This document shows, in pieces, positions 1 through 9,158 of a stretch of 17,267 nt of DNA. Position numbers and translations under genes: made by a program. The notes under the pieces were generated by a model. It saw only the letters and a program-made list of their open reading frames with translations. It had not been told where the DNA came from and searched no databases. Within the stretch, counting starts at the first letter, position 1; each line of letters starts with the position of its first letter. Origin of the DNA: Myxococcales bacterium. Lineage in GTDB: Bacteria; Myxococcota; Myxococcia; Myxococcales; Anaeromyxobacteraceae. The stretch spans positions 1 through 17,267 of the forward strand of contig JAJYHA010000332.1 of NCBI GenBank assembly GCA_021784995.1, read 5' to 3'.

Positions 1-1698
<1,698 letters not shown>

Positions 1699-1702
<4 letters not shown>

Positions 1703-3129
1703 GGCCGTCCCGCCGCGCACGACCGGAGGGCCTCGTCGAGGCGGCGGAGCGTCTCCTCGCGGCCCAGGATCTGCACCACGTCGTAGATGCCCGGGGAGGC
1801 GGTCCCGCCCGTCAGGGCCACCCGCACCGGCTGGGCCACCTTCCCGATCCCGAGCCCGCGCGCCCCGGCCTCGTGGTGGAAGAGCGCCTCGAGCGGTCCG
1901 GTCTCCAGGCCGGGCAGCCCGGCGATCCCGCTCCGGACCGCCTCGAGCACCGGGCGCGTCTCCGCGGTCAGGAACTTGGCCTGCGCCTTGGGATCCATGA
2001 CGGGGGGGGCGTAGAAGTACCGGAACTGCTCGACCATGTCGCCGAAGGTCTTCGCCCGGGCCTGCGCCACCGCCGCCACGTGGCGCAGCTTGGCGTCGTC
2101 CTCCGCCGGGAGGCCGCGGGCCCGGAAGTGGGGGAGGGCGTGACGAGCCAGCTCCTCCACGCCCATGCGCTGCATCCAGGTGTGGTTCACCCACTGCATC
2201 TTCTCGGGGTTGAACACGCCCGCCGTGGCGCCCACGTCCTTGAAGTCGAAGTGCCGGATCAGCTCGTCGAGGGTGAAGATCTCCTCGTCGCCGTGCGACC
2301 AGCCGAGCCGGGCCAGGTAGTTGACCACCGCGCCCGGCAGGTAGCCCATGTCGCGGTAGGCGGTGACGCTGGTGGCGCCGTGGCGCTTCGAGAGGCGGCT
2401 CTTGTCGGCGCCCAGGATCATGGGGAGGTGCGCGAAGGCGGGCGGCTCCTCCCCCAGCGCCTGGTACATCAGGATCTGGCGCGCCGTGTTGTTGACGTGG
2501 TCGTCGCCGCGAGCCACCAGCGTGATGCCCATGGTCAGGTCGTCGACGAGCGCGCCGAAGTTGTAGAGCGGCATGCCGTCGCCGCGGAGGATCACCTCGT
2601 CCTGCAGCGTGTCGTGGGGCGTGGTGATGTCGCCCTTCACGAGGTCGTGGTAGGTGGTCGCGCCCTCCTCCGGCACCCGGAAGCGGATCACGTGGCGCCG
2701 CGAGGGATCGTGGGGCTTCGACCGGCAGGTGCCCGGGTAGCGGAACTGCCGCTTCTCCGCCTCCGCCTGCTTGCGGAGGACCTCCAGCTCGTCCCGCGTG
2801 CAGTAGCAGGCGTACGCCTTGCCCTCGGCGACCAGCCGGTCGGCGTAGCGGCGGTAGGTGTCGAGGCGCAGGGTCTGGAAGTAGGGCTCGTGAGGCCCGC
2901 CCACGCCGGGCCCCTCGTCCCAGTCGAGCCCCAGCCAGCGGAGCCCGTCGAGGATGGCGTCGACCGCCTGCTGGGTGGAGCGGTCCCGGTCGGTGTCCTC
3001 GATGCGGAGGACGAAGCTCCCACCGGTGCGGCGCGCCCAGAGCCAGTTGAAGAGGGCCGTCCGCGCCCCTCCGATGTGGAGGTAGCCGGTGGGGGAGGGG
3101 GCGAACCGCAGGCGAGGCTTGGAGGTCAT
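1699..3129 (-). CDS. gltX: Glutamyl-tRNA synthetase
   Basis: Attaches glutamate to tRNA-Glu. The protein is 476 residues from the ATG at 3129, the usual size for bacterial GluRS. The class I signature is FAPSPTGYLHIGGARTALF with HIGG at 18-21. The KMSKS-type loop is SRLSKR at 244-249, followed by HGATSV, and the C-terminal anticodon-binding helices are present. The zinc-region cysteines C108, C110 and C135 are present, but the position of the fourth E. coli ligand (a histidine two after the last cysteine) is serine, so metal binding is doubtful. A GTG at 3198 would add 23 proline-rich residues that the family lacks, so the ATG is preferred although its Shine-Dalgarno sequence is weak. It lies 70 bases downstream of memo and is coupled to glnS through a shared ATGA. 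Confidence 0.96.
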
Positions 3130-3199
3130 GACGGGGCGCAACCTAGCATGAAAGCGGTCGCTTCCTGGCGGCGGCGCGGGCGTGGGCGGCCCGGGCACC

Positions 3200-4033
3200 T
3201 CAGCGAACGACGGCCCCCGCGTACCCGACCACGCGCTCGTCGTCGCCCGTGACGTCGCCGCTCGTCGCGTATCCGATCAGCTCGGCGGAGGTGGCGCCGA
3301 GCGCGAGCGCCGCCGCGAGCATGACCGTCGCCGGGACGACGCCGCACATCGAGATGCGCTCGCGGCGCACGAGCTCGTGCAGCCCGGCGGGATCGAGCGC
3401 CACCACCCGGTCGAGCGCGCGCCGGTCCAGGCGGCGCGCCACGGCGGCGGGCACGTAGTGGCTCATGTCGGACGAGGCGACGAGGAGCGCCGGCAGCCTG
3501 GCCAGGACGCGCGCCACGGCCCGGCCCAGCTCCACCGCCTCCTCGGCGCCGAGCGGGCCGAGGCAGAGGGCGGCGATGCGCACGGCGGGGTTGCGCGCGT
3601 GGAGGAAGGGGAGCTGCACCTCGATGGCGTGCTCCTGGAGGTGCGCCGCGCGGTCCGCCTCCACCTGCGGGCATCCAGCCAGCGCCTCCGTGAGCGCGGC
3701 GTCGATCGCGACGCGGCCGACCGGCGTGCGCCACGCGCCGCCGGGCCAGAGCGCGACCCGCGCGCCCAGGCCGGTGTGGTTGGGGCAGAGGACGAGCGCG
3801 CGCTCCGGGACCAGGACGCGCGCGTAGGTCGCGCCGGCGACCGCGCCCGAGTAGACGTAGCCGGCGTGCGGCGCGAGCACGCCCAGCGCCCGCGCCGGCG
3901 CGGGCGCGGGCGCGGCGGGGCCGACGTTCGGATCGGGGAGCACGGAGGTCGCGAGCAGCGAGGCCACGTCCTGCGCCAGGCGCGCGGCGCTGGCCGGGTA
4001 GAAGGTGCCCGCGACGGCAGGTTCGCGGTCCAT
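3200..4033 (-). CDS. amrB: MEMO1 family protein (AmmeMemoRadiSam system protein B)
   Basis: The 277-residue protein begins MDREPAVAGTFYPA, the characteristic N-terminus of MEMO/AmmeMemoRadiSam-B proteins. These are structural relatives of LigB class III dioxygenases whose bacterial role is not settled. Visible family positions are H56 in APHAGYVYSG, H86 in CPNHTG, the EHAIEVQLPF block at about 134-143, SSDMSHY with H192, and C230 in SMCGVVP. Human MEMO1 uses H49, H81 and C244 for metal binding. An alanine-proline run at about 40-48 looks like a lineage-specific insertion. The usual partners (AMMECR1-domain protein A and the radical SAM protein) are not in this window. The ATG at 4033 lies 9 bases after a TATAAC box with no room for a normal leader, so the mRNA may be leaderless. 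It is probably co-transcribed with gltX. The gene symbol is family-based and tentative. Confidence 0.9.
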   Translation of the reverse strand: MDREPAVAGTFYPASAARLAQDVASLLATSVLPDPNVGPAAPAPAPARALGVLAPHAGYVYSGAVAGATYARVLVPERALVLCPNHTGLGARVALWPGGAWRTPVGRVAIDAALTEALAGCPQVEADRAAHLQEHAIEVQLPFLHARNPAVRIAALCLGPLGAEEAVELGRAVARVLARLPALLVASSDMSHYVPAAVARRLDRRALDRVVALDPAGLHELVRRERISMCGVVPATVMLAAALALGATSAELIGYATSGDVTGDDERVVGYAGAVVR

Positions 4034-4038
4034 GCGAA

Positions 4039-4054
4039 CCGGGTTATAACCCGG
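4039..4054. promoter_or_regulatory. Perfect 16-bp palindrome, probable divergent promoter
   Basis: CCGGGTTATAACCCGG is its own reverse complement. It contains a TATAAC hexamer in both orientations, at 4045-4050 on plus and 4048-4043 on minus. It sits between the divergent memo and CPBP genes. Predicted starts 6-8 bases past each hexamer fall at or next to ATG codons at 4033 (minus) and 4059 (plus). It could also be an operator. No convincing -35 boxes are visible. Confidence 0.5.
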
Positions 4055-4068
4055 GGGCATGAGCGGGC

Positions 4069-4078
4069 AGGAGAGGGA
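4069..4078 (+). promoter_or_regulatory. Shine-Dalgarno sequence before a CTG codon
   Basis: AGGAGAGGGA ends 6 bases before the CTG at 4085. This is the only strong ribosome-binding site near the start of the CPBP frame, and no ATG, GTG or TTG in that frame follows it at a suitable distance. It therefore argues for either CTG initiation or a frameshift from the ATG at 4059. Confidence 0.45.
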
Positions 4079-4084
4079 CCACCT

Positions 4085-4852
4085 CTGAGCCTCCTGCTGG
4101 CGCGCGCCGCGCCGCGGCGTGCCCGCCGCGAGCTGCTCCGGACCTGGGCCGCCTGCCTGGCGTTGCTCGCGGTGGCGAGGGTGCTGGCGGCCGTCGAGCC
4201 GACCGGCCTCCTCGCCGGCAACCTCGCGGGCGTGGCCGCCCTGCTCTTCGTCCTGCTGCCGGAGCGCCACGTCCACGGGCACGGGGAGCGCTGGACCGAC
4301 TACGGGCTGCCCTGGTCGGGTGCGACCGCGCCCGAGACCTGGCGCGCCTGGGGCCGGGGTCTCGCCTTCGCGCTGGCGGTCGGCGCGGTGGTCTTCCCCG
4401 CCCTCCTCGCGGCGATCTGGGCCGGCGCTCGCCTTCGCCACCACCTGCCGCCGGCGCTGGCCGGGCAGCTCCTGCCCCTTCCGGGCGCCGCGTCGCCGGT
4501 CTTCCGGCTCCCGCCGCGGCTCCCGCTCGTCGTCCTGGTCCAGCTCCTGGTGGTGGCCCTCCCGGAGGAGTTGTTCTACCGGGGGTGGATGCAGACCACC
4601 TGGGCCGCGACCGACCCGGCCCGTGGCCTCCGCGTCCTGGGCGCGCGGCTCGGCGCCGGTTTCGTGAGCACCCAGGCCCTCTTCGCGGTGGGCCACCTGC
4701 TCGTGCCGCAGCCCTGGCGCCTCGCGACCTTCCTCCCGGGCCTGCTCTTCGGCTGGGCGCGCGAGCGCAGCGGCGGCCTGGCGGCGCCCGTCTTCCTGCA
4801 CGCGCTCTCCAACCTCTTCCTCGCCGTGCTCGAGGCGAGCCTCCACGGCTGA
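4085..4852 (+). CDS. CPBP family intramembrane glutamic endopeptidase; start uncertain
   Basis: A hydrophobic, multi-spanning protein of about 255 residues with all three CPBP (Abi/CAAX protease-like) motifs. PEELFYRGW gives the EExxxR motif at 161-166, FAVGH gives FxxxH at 200-204, and HALSN gives HxxxN at 239-243. These line the intramembrane active site of Rce1-type proteases. Hydrophobic segments lie at about 20-37, 43-59, 93-114, 146-160, 190-207 and 232-251. In Myxococcota some CPBP proteases act as myxosortases on MYXO-CTERM proteins. Nothing here assigns this one to that group. The start is problematic: the frame has no ATG nearby, a strong ribosome-binding site precedes CTG at 4085, and an ATG at 4059 in another frame stops after nine codons at a TGA overlapping that CTG. 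dgt follows 32 bases downstream on the same strand. Confidence 0.82.
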   Translation: MSLLLARAAPRRARRELLRTWAACLALLAVARVLAAVEPTGLLAGNLAGVAALLFVLLPERHVHGHGERWTDYGLPWSGATAPETWRAWGRGLAFALAVGAVVFPALLAAIWAGARLRHHLPPALAGQLLPLPGAASPVFRLPPRLPLVVLVQLLVVALPEELFYRGWMQTTWAATDPARGLRVLGARLGAGFVSTQALFAVGHLLVPQPWRLATFLPGLLFGWARERSGGLAAPVFLHALSNLFLAVLEASLHG

Positions 4853-4871
4853 CACCGGGCGGCGCCGAGGC

Positions 4872-4877
4872 TACAAC
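4872..4877 (+). promoter_or_regulatory. Possible -10 element for dgt
   Basis: TACAAC (4 of 6 matches to TATAAT) ends 7 bases before the dgt ATG at 4885, in otherwise GC-rich sequence. The arrangement resembles that upstream of memo and would give an almost leaderless transcript. The match is weak, and read-through from the CPBP gene is an equally good explanation for dgt expression. Confidence 0.22.
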
Positions 4878-4884
4878 CGAACCC

Positions 4885-5964
4885 ATGCCGCAGACCATCC
4901 GCGCCATGCTGGAGGAGCTGGAGGACCGGACCCTCCACCCGCGCGCGGCGCGCTCGGCGGCGTCCCGCGGGCGCGAGCGGTCCGAGCCCGAGGACGACAT
5001 GCGGCCGGCGTTCCAGCGCGACCGGGATCGCGTCGTCCACTGCAAGTCGTTCCGGCGGCTGCAGGGAAAGACGCAGGTGTTCCTGGCGCCGCGGGGGGAC
5101 CACTACCGCAACCGGCTCACGCACACGCTGGAGGTGGCCCAGGTGGCGCGCTCGATCGCCCGCGCGCTGCGGCTCAACGAGATGCTGGTCGAGGCGGTCT
5201 GCATGGGGCACGACCTCGGCCACACGCCCTTCGGCCACGCGGGCGAGCGCGTCCTGAACGAGGTGGCCGAGGGCGGCTTCCACCACGTGCAGCAGTCGCT
5301 GCGGGTGGTGGAGGTGCTGGAGGCGGACGGGCGTGGGCTCAACCTCACGCCCGAGGTGCGGGACGGCATCCTCCGCCACTCCAAGGGGCGCGGGAACGTG
5401 CTGATGCGCGGGAGCGGCCCCAAGGCGCTCACGCTGGAGGCCGAGACGGTCCGCCTGGCCGACATCATCGCCTACGTGAACCACGATCTCGACGACGCCG
5501 TCCGCGCCGGCCTGGTGCGGGAGGAGGACGTCCCGGCCGACGTCCGCCGCTTGCTCGGCACGCGCCACGCGCAGCGGCTCGCCACGCTCATCGGCGACGT
5601 CATCCGCGCCTCCGACCTCGACGGCGGCGGCCACATCGAGATGTCGCCCGAGATCCACGGCGCCCTGATCGCCCTCCGGGAGTTCCTCTACCAGCGCGTC
5701 TACGAGAACCCGGTCGTCAACGACGAGTTCCGCAAGGCGCAGCGCATCCTGCGCGAGCTCCACGCCTGGATGACGGCCGATCCCGGGCGCCTGCAGCGCG
5801 AGCTGGGCGTCGCGCCCCGGGCGGGCGAGACCCCGGCGCGGGCCGTGATCGACTTCGTGAGCGGGATGACCGATCGCTTCGCGCTGGAGACCTGGGAGTC
5901 GATCGTCGTCCCGCGGCCCTGGACCACGCCGGAGGTCAGGCGCTGGCCAGGCTCGACACGGTGA
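4885..5964 (+). CDS. dgt: dGTPase-like HD-domain triphosphohydrolase
   Basis: A 359-residue deoxyguanosinetriphosphate triphosphohydrolase-like protein. The family hydrolyses dNTPs to the deoxynucleoside plus triphosphate and so helps set cytoplasmic dNTP pools. The metal-binding HD pattern is complete: H80 in [10 protein letters not shown]109-D110 in [12 protein letters not shown], and D201 in NHDLDD. The family-typical N-terminal pattern with [15 protein letters not shown] and the C-terminal [13 protein letters not shown] are both present. The length matches the shorter dGTPase-like subfamily, not the roughly 500-residue E. coli enzyme. No close Shine-Dalgarno sequence precedes the ATG. The last 29 bases overlap the tail of the convergent amidotransferase-like gene. 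Preferred substrate cannot be judged from sequence. Confidence 0.93.
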   Translation: MPQTIRAMLEELEDRTLHPRAARSAASRGRERSEPEDDMRPAFQRDRDRVVHCKSFRRLQGKTQVFLAPRGDHYRNRLTHTLEVAQVARSIARALRLNEMLVEAVCMGHDLGHTPFGHAGERVLNEVAEGGFHHVQQSLRVVEVLEADGRGLNLTPEVRDGILRHSKGRGNVLMRGSGPKALTLEAETVRLADIIAYVNHDLDDAVRAGLVREEDVPADVRRLLGTRHAQRLATLIGDVIRASDLDGGGHIEMSPEIHGALIALREFLYQRVYENPVVNDEFRKAQRILRELHAWMTADPGRLQRELGVAPRAGETPARAVIDFVSGMTDRFALETWESIVVPRPWTTPEVRRWPGSTR

Positions 5965-6787
5965 CCTGGAGCGAGCGGCTGACGGAGACGACGCTCGCCT
6001 CGGGGACCTCCAGGAAGCCGGCGGGCTGGAGGAGGCGGGTGGCGAAGCAGACCGCCTTCACCTGGCGGTGCGGCCGGATCCGCGGATCGCTCTCGGGCGT
6101 GCCCGCCCCCAGACCCTCGCGCGGGCAGGGCAGGATCCCCTCCAGCAGGGCGTAGTGCAGCGGCCGGTTCCGGCGCACCGCCGCCAGCGACCGCCCGTTG
6201 GTCGCCACGAGGTTGAGCGTGGAGGGGCGCGTGGCGCCCGCCTCGCGCGACCACGCCTCGAGGTCGCGCACCGCCAGCGCCAGGGCGCGCCCCACGGACG
6301 CCGCCTCGACGTCGGGATCCTCGAGGTGGCCCGTCTCGCGCATGTGCTTGAGGAAGAGCATGAAGGCGTGCTCCGAGTCGGTGTCGCCCTCGACGCTGCG
6401 GCGCAGGTGGTCGGGGAGGGCCTCGAGCAGGCGGGGGCGGAGCTCGCGGAACCCCTCGAGCGTCCCGTCGTGCGCGAAGAGCCAGCGCCGCCACCGGAAC
6501 GGGTGCGTGTTCTCGTCCTTGGGCACGCCGACGGTCGCGGTGCGCGCGTGGAGCAGGAGCGCCTCGCTGTCCACGTTGCCGGCCAGCTGCGTGGGCGTCA
6601 GGGCGGTGGGGGCGCCGTTCGGGCGCTTCCCGAGCAGCACGTCGTTCCCCTTGTAGTACCCGAACCCGTAGGCGTCGGGCAGGCGCCCGGGCTCGGAGAG
6701 CGCCACCGACGCCTCCAGGCGCCGAAGCTGGCACCGCAGGAGGTTGGGATCGTTCTGCAGAACGGCGAGCAGCGCACCCATCGGCAT
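5936..6787 (-). CDS. Class II glutamine amidotransferase-fold protein, probably lacking glutaminase activity
   Basis: A protein of 281-283 residues of the YafJ-like class II amidotransferase fold. Recognisable blocks are YGFGYYKG near the N-terminus, HARTATVG with the glutamine-binding arginine, [18 protein letters not shown] and GDTDSEHAF with the conserved aspartate. Two ATGs fit, at 6787 (MPMGALLAV) and 6781 (MGALLAV), and GGAAGG lies 4 or 10 bases upstream of them. With either start, the catalytic cysteine that must follow the initiator methionine is missing: position 2 is proline or glycine (codon GGT, one base from TGT). The oxyanion-hole asparagine of the usual HNG is aspartate (HDG). 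Both changes point to a non-catalytic or repurposed domain (inference). It diverges from the Hsp70 operon and overlaps dgt tail to tail by 29 bases. Confidence 0.85.
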   Translation of the reverse strand: MPMGALLAVLQNDPNLLRCQLRRLEASVALSEPGRLPDAYGFGYYKGNDVLLGKRPNGAPTALTPTQLAGNVDSEALLLHARTATVGVPKDENTHPFRWRRWLFAHDGTLEGFRELRPRLLEALPDHLRRSVEGDTDSEHAFMLFLKHMRETGHLEDPDVEAASVGRALALAVRDLEAWSREAGATRPSTLNLVATNGRSLAAVRRNRPLHYALLEGILPCPREGLGAGTPESDPRIRPHRQVKAVCFATRLLQPAGFLEVPEASVVSVSRSLQVTVSSLASA

Positions 6788-6828
6788 CCAGCCTTCCGGC
6801 GCCTGGCTGTACCGACGCCTTCCTACTC

Positions 6829-6834
6829 TATAAT
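6829..6834 (+). promoter_or_regulatory. Perfect -10 box for the Hsp70 operon
   Basis: TATAAT lies in the 195-base gap between the divergent amidotransferase-like and Hsp70 genes, inside the AT-richest patch of the neighbourhood. At 17-base spacing the -35 position holds GCTGTA, a poor match, so an activator or extended contacts may be needed. The expected start near 6841 gives a leader of about 140 bases. Read on the other strand the same patch gives TATAGA, a weaker possible -10 for the leftward gene. Confidence 0.55.
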
Positions 6835-6843
6835 GGCGGCGCC

Positions 6844-6861
6844 GCCCGGGACCATCCGGGC
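6844..6861 (+). other. Hairpin at the start of the Hsp70 leader
   Basis: GCCCGG and CCGGGC form a perfect 6-bp stem around a 6-base loop, beginning within a few bases of the predicted transcription start. A second stem, GCCCC at 6940-6944 with GGGGC at 6955-6959, lies closer to the start codon. There is no CIRCE-type inverted repeat (TTAGCACTC-N9-GAGTGCTAA). In DNA this GC-rich such stems arise by chance, so function is unproven. Confidence 0.25.
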
Positions 6862-6982
6862 CGGGACGGGAGGGCCGCTCCGACGTCCTGTGAAGGGATC
6901 GTGCGCCCGGCGGCCAGGGCGCTGGGTGAGGCGCGACGGGCCCCTGCTCGAACCGGGGCGGAACGACAGCAGAAAAGAGCCC

Positions 6983-8587
6983 ATGAGCGACGACATCGCC
7001 GTCGGCATCGACCTCGGAACGAGCTACAGCTGCGTCGCCGCCATGCTGGAGAGCGCCCCGCGGGTGCTCCCGAACGAGTGGGGCGAGCACACCCACGCCT
7101 CGGTGGTGAGCTTCCTGCCGGACGGCACCGTGCTGGTGGGGAACGACGCCAAGAAGAACATCATCACCAACGCCGAGAACACGGTCTACTCCGTCAAGCG
7201 CCTCATCGGCCGCTTCTACTTCTCGGACGAGGTGAAGAAGGCCCAGGCGGTGATGCCGTACGGGATCGTCGAGGGCCCCAACAACTCCGTCCGCGTGAAG
7301 GTGGGCGCGCGCGTCTTCGCCATCCCGGAGATCTCCGCCCTCGTGCTCAAGGAGATGCGCGGGATCGCGGAGGCGACGCTCGGGCGCGAGGTCCGCAAGG
7401 CGGTGATCACCTGCCCCGCCTACTTCAACGACAACCAGCGGCAGGCCACGCGCGACGCGGGCCGGATCGCCGGCCTGGAGGTGCTCCGCATCATCAACGA
7501 GCCCACGGCCGCCGCGCTCGCGTACGGGTTCGGCAAGGAGCTGACGCAGAAGATCTGCGTCTACGACCTGGGCGGCGGCACCTTCGACGTCTCGATCCTC
7601 GAGATCGGCAAGGACGTCTTCGAGGTGCTCTCGACGGCGGGGGACACCTACCTGGGCGGCGACGACTTCGACGACCGCATCATGGGCTGGCTGGCGGACG
7701 ACTTCCTCGCGCGCCACGATCTCGACCTGCGCCAGAACAAGTTCTGCCTGCAGATGCTGAAGGAGGCGGGGGAGAAGGCCAAGATCGACGTGGGGCGGGA
7801 CGGGATCGCCAGCATCGAGGTCCCGGGCATCTGCCAGACGCCCGAGGGCGACGTGCTCGACCTCCGCCAGACGCTGGCCGCGGACCACTTCAACCGGATG
7901 GTGATGGACCTGGTGCAGCGCACCTTCAAGGTCTGCGACGAGGCGCTCCAGTCGGCGCGCCTCACCGCCGGAGACATCGACGCCGTGATCCTGGTCGGCG
8001 GCCCGACGCGGCTGCCCATCATCCGCAACAGCGTCCGGCACTACTTCCAGAAGGAGCCGCTCACCGACATCGACCCCGACCAGGTGGTCGCGCTGGGGGC
8101 CAGCATCCAGGCGGCGGCCCTGGTGGACGCCGACGCCGCCGCGTCCGGCCAGGCGAGCTACCTGCTCGACGTGACGCCGCTGGCGCTCCGGATCGGCACC
8201 GTGAGCGGCTACACCGAGCGCATCATCGAGAAGAACACGCCCATCCCCATCGAGCGCTCGAAGGCCTTCACCACCAGCCGCGACGGGCAGGAGCGGGTCC
8301 GGATCCGCGTCTACCAGGGGGAGTCGAACCGGGTCGAGGGGTGCGAGCTGCTGGGCGAGTTCGAGTTCAGCGGGTTCCGGGTGGCGAACCGCGGCGAGGT
8401 GCAGATCGAGGTCACCTTCGATATCGACGCGAACGGCATCGTCAACGTCTCCGCGGCCGACCTCGAGTCGGGCCAGCGCGCCTCCACCACCATCCACCTG
8501 TCGTCGGGGCTCTCCGAGCGCGACCTGCAGGCGGCCATCGAGGAGCACGCGGACGCGGACATCGTGGTCCGGCAGCCGCGGGCCTGA
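6983..8587 (+). CDS. Hsp70 (DnaK-like) chaperone lacking the helical lid
   Basis: An ATP-dependent chaperone homologue of 534 residues, about 100 shorter than DnaK. The nucleotide-binding domain is intact, with IDLGTSYS at 9-16, [15 protein letters not shown] at 193-207 and [15 protein letters not shown] at 335-349. A linker and LLDVTPLAL at about 394-402 lead into the beta-sandwich substrate domain, which ends at about 508. Only about 25 residues follow ([16 protein letters not shown] and a short tail), so the helical bundle that closes over substrate and the C-terminal tail are absent. This is a natural end with the downstream gene in place, not an obvious truncation. A J-domain gene follows after 16 bases. 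No grpE is present. Lidless Hsp70s hold substrates weakly, so a specialised client or regulatory role is likely (inference). Confidence 0.93.
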   Translation: MSDDIAVGIDLGTSYSCVAAMLESAPRVLPNEWGEHTHASVVSFLPDGTVLVGNDAKKNIITNAENTVYSVKRLIGRFYFSDEVKKAQAVMPYGIVEGPNNSVRVKVGARVFAIPEISALVLKEMRGIAEATLGREVRKAVITCPAYFNDNQRQATRDAGRIAGLEVLRIINEPTAAALAYGFGKELTQKICVYDLGGGTFDVSILEIGKDVFEVLSTAGDTYLGGDDFDDRIMGWLADDFLARHDLDLRQNKFCLQMLKEAGEKAKIDVGRDGIASIEVPGICQTPEGDVLDLRQTLAADHFNRMVMDLVQRTFKVCDEALQSARLTAGDIDAVILVGGPTRLPIIRNSVRHYFQKEPLTDIDPDQVVALGASIQAAALVDADAAASGQASYLLDVTPLALRIGTVSGYTERIIEKNTPIPIERSKAFTTSRDGQERVRIRVYQGESNRVEGCELLGEFEFSGFRVANRGEVQIEVTFDIDANGIVNVSAADLESGQRASTTIHLSSGLSERDLQAAIEEHADADIVVRQPRA

Positions 8588-8590
8588 GCC

Positions 8591-8600
8591 GGGGGGAGGG
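8591..8600 (+). promoter_or_regulatory. Shine-Dalgarno sequence that fixes a TTG start
   Basis: GGGGGGAGGG ends 3 bases before the TTG at 8604, with its GGAGG core about 5 bases away. This supports TTG over the in-frame ATG at 8622, which would be about 20 bases from any such sequence. Confidence 0.5.
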
Positions 8601-8603
8601 CGC

Positions 8604-9158
8604 TTGGACGTCGAGTTCATCATGGAGGTCGAGCGGCGTGCGGCGTCCCTGGATCAGGTCGACTACTTCCAGGTGCTGGGGGTCCCCTACGAGGCCGGTC
8701 CGGTCGAGATCCGGGCCGCCTATCACCGCGCGGCGCGCGCCTACCACCCCGATCGCTTCGCGGCGCTCCCCTCCCCGGAGCTCCGGGAGCTGATCGGCCG
8801 CGTCCACCGGCGGGTGGCCGAGGCCTACACCGTCCTGCGCGACGACGAGAAGCGCCGGAAGTACCGGGCCGAGGTGACGGGCCCGGAGAGGGCGGCGAAG
8901 CTCCGCTTCCGCGAGACGGACGAGCTGGCGGTGAAGGAGGAGCAGGCGCGGAAGCGGGAGGAGCAGCTCGGCCTGACGCCGAACGGCCGGAAGCTCTACG
9001 CCGCGGCGCTGCGGGAGGTGGAGGCGCAGCGCTGGGAGGTGGCCGAGCGCAGCATCAGGACCGCGCTCGTCTACGAACCGTCCAACGCGCGGTTCCTGGC
9101 GCTGCTCGCGGCGATCGAGAAGTCGCGCCCACGGGCCGATCCGTTCAAGATCCGGTGA
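8604..9158 (+). CDS. J-domain co-chaperone (short, class C type)
   Basis: A 184-residue protein with an N-terminal J domain at about 20-90. It starts DYFQVLGV and carries the HPD motif at 48-50 in AYHPDRF, which stimulates Hsp70 ATPase activity. No glycine/phenylalanine region or CXXCXGXG zinc fingers follow, so it is not DnaJ itself. A charged stretch at about 105-125 (DELAVKEEQARKREEQ) precedes a C-terminal repeat-like helical segment (YAAALREVEAQRWEVAERSI, then TALVYEPSNARFLALLAAIE) that resembles a single TPR-type unit. TTG is chosen as start because of the ribosome-binding site just upstream. Its position 16 bases behind the lidless Hsp70 makes it that protein's likely dedicated partner (inference). 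Its TGA overlaps the next start codon as GTGA. Confidence 0.9.
   Translation: MDVEFIMEVERRAASLDQVDYFQVLGVPYEAGPVEIRAAYHRAARAYHPDRFAALPSPELRELIGRVHRRVAEAYTVLRDDEKRRKYRAEVTGPERAAKLRFRETDELAVKEEQARKREEQLGLTPNGRKLYAAALREVEAQRWEVAERSIRTALVYEPSNARFLALLAAIEKSRPRADPFKIR

Noticed and set aside
3886..3907. Perfect 22-bp GC palindrome inside memo
   Set aside because: It lies within the coding region for the Ala-Pro run and consists only of G and C. Composition plus codon bias explain it better than a regulatory site.
6804..6820. TGGC followed by GC-rich sequence, possible sigma-54 promoter upstream of the Hsp70 gene
   Set aside because: The required GC element of the -12 box (TTGC) is not found at the right spacing, and a perfect TATAAT lies just downstream.
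6940..6959. Minus-strand GGTTCGAGC resembling a tRNA T-arm
   Set aside because: No acceptor stem, D-arm or anticodon arm can be fitted on either side, so it is not a tRNA gene.
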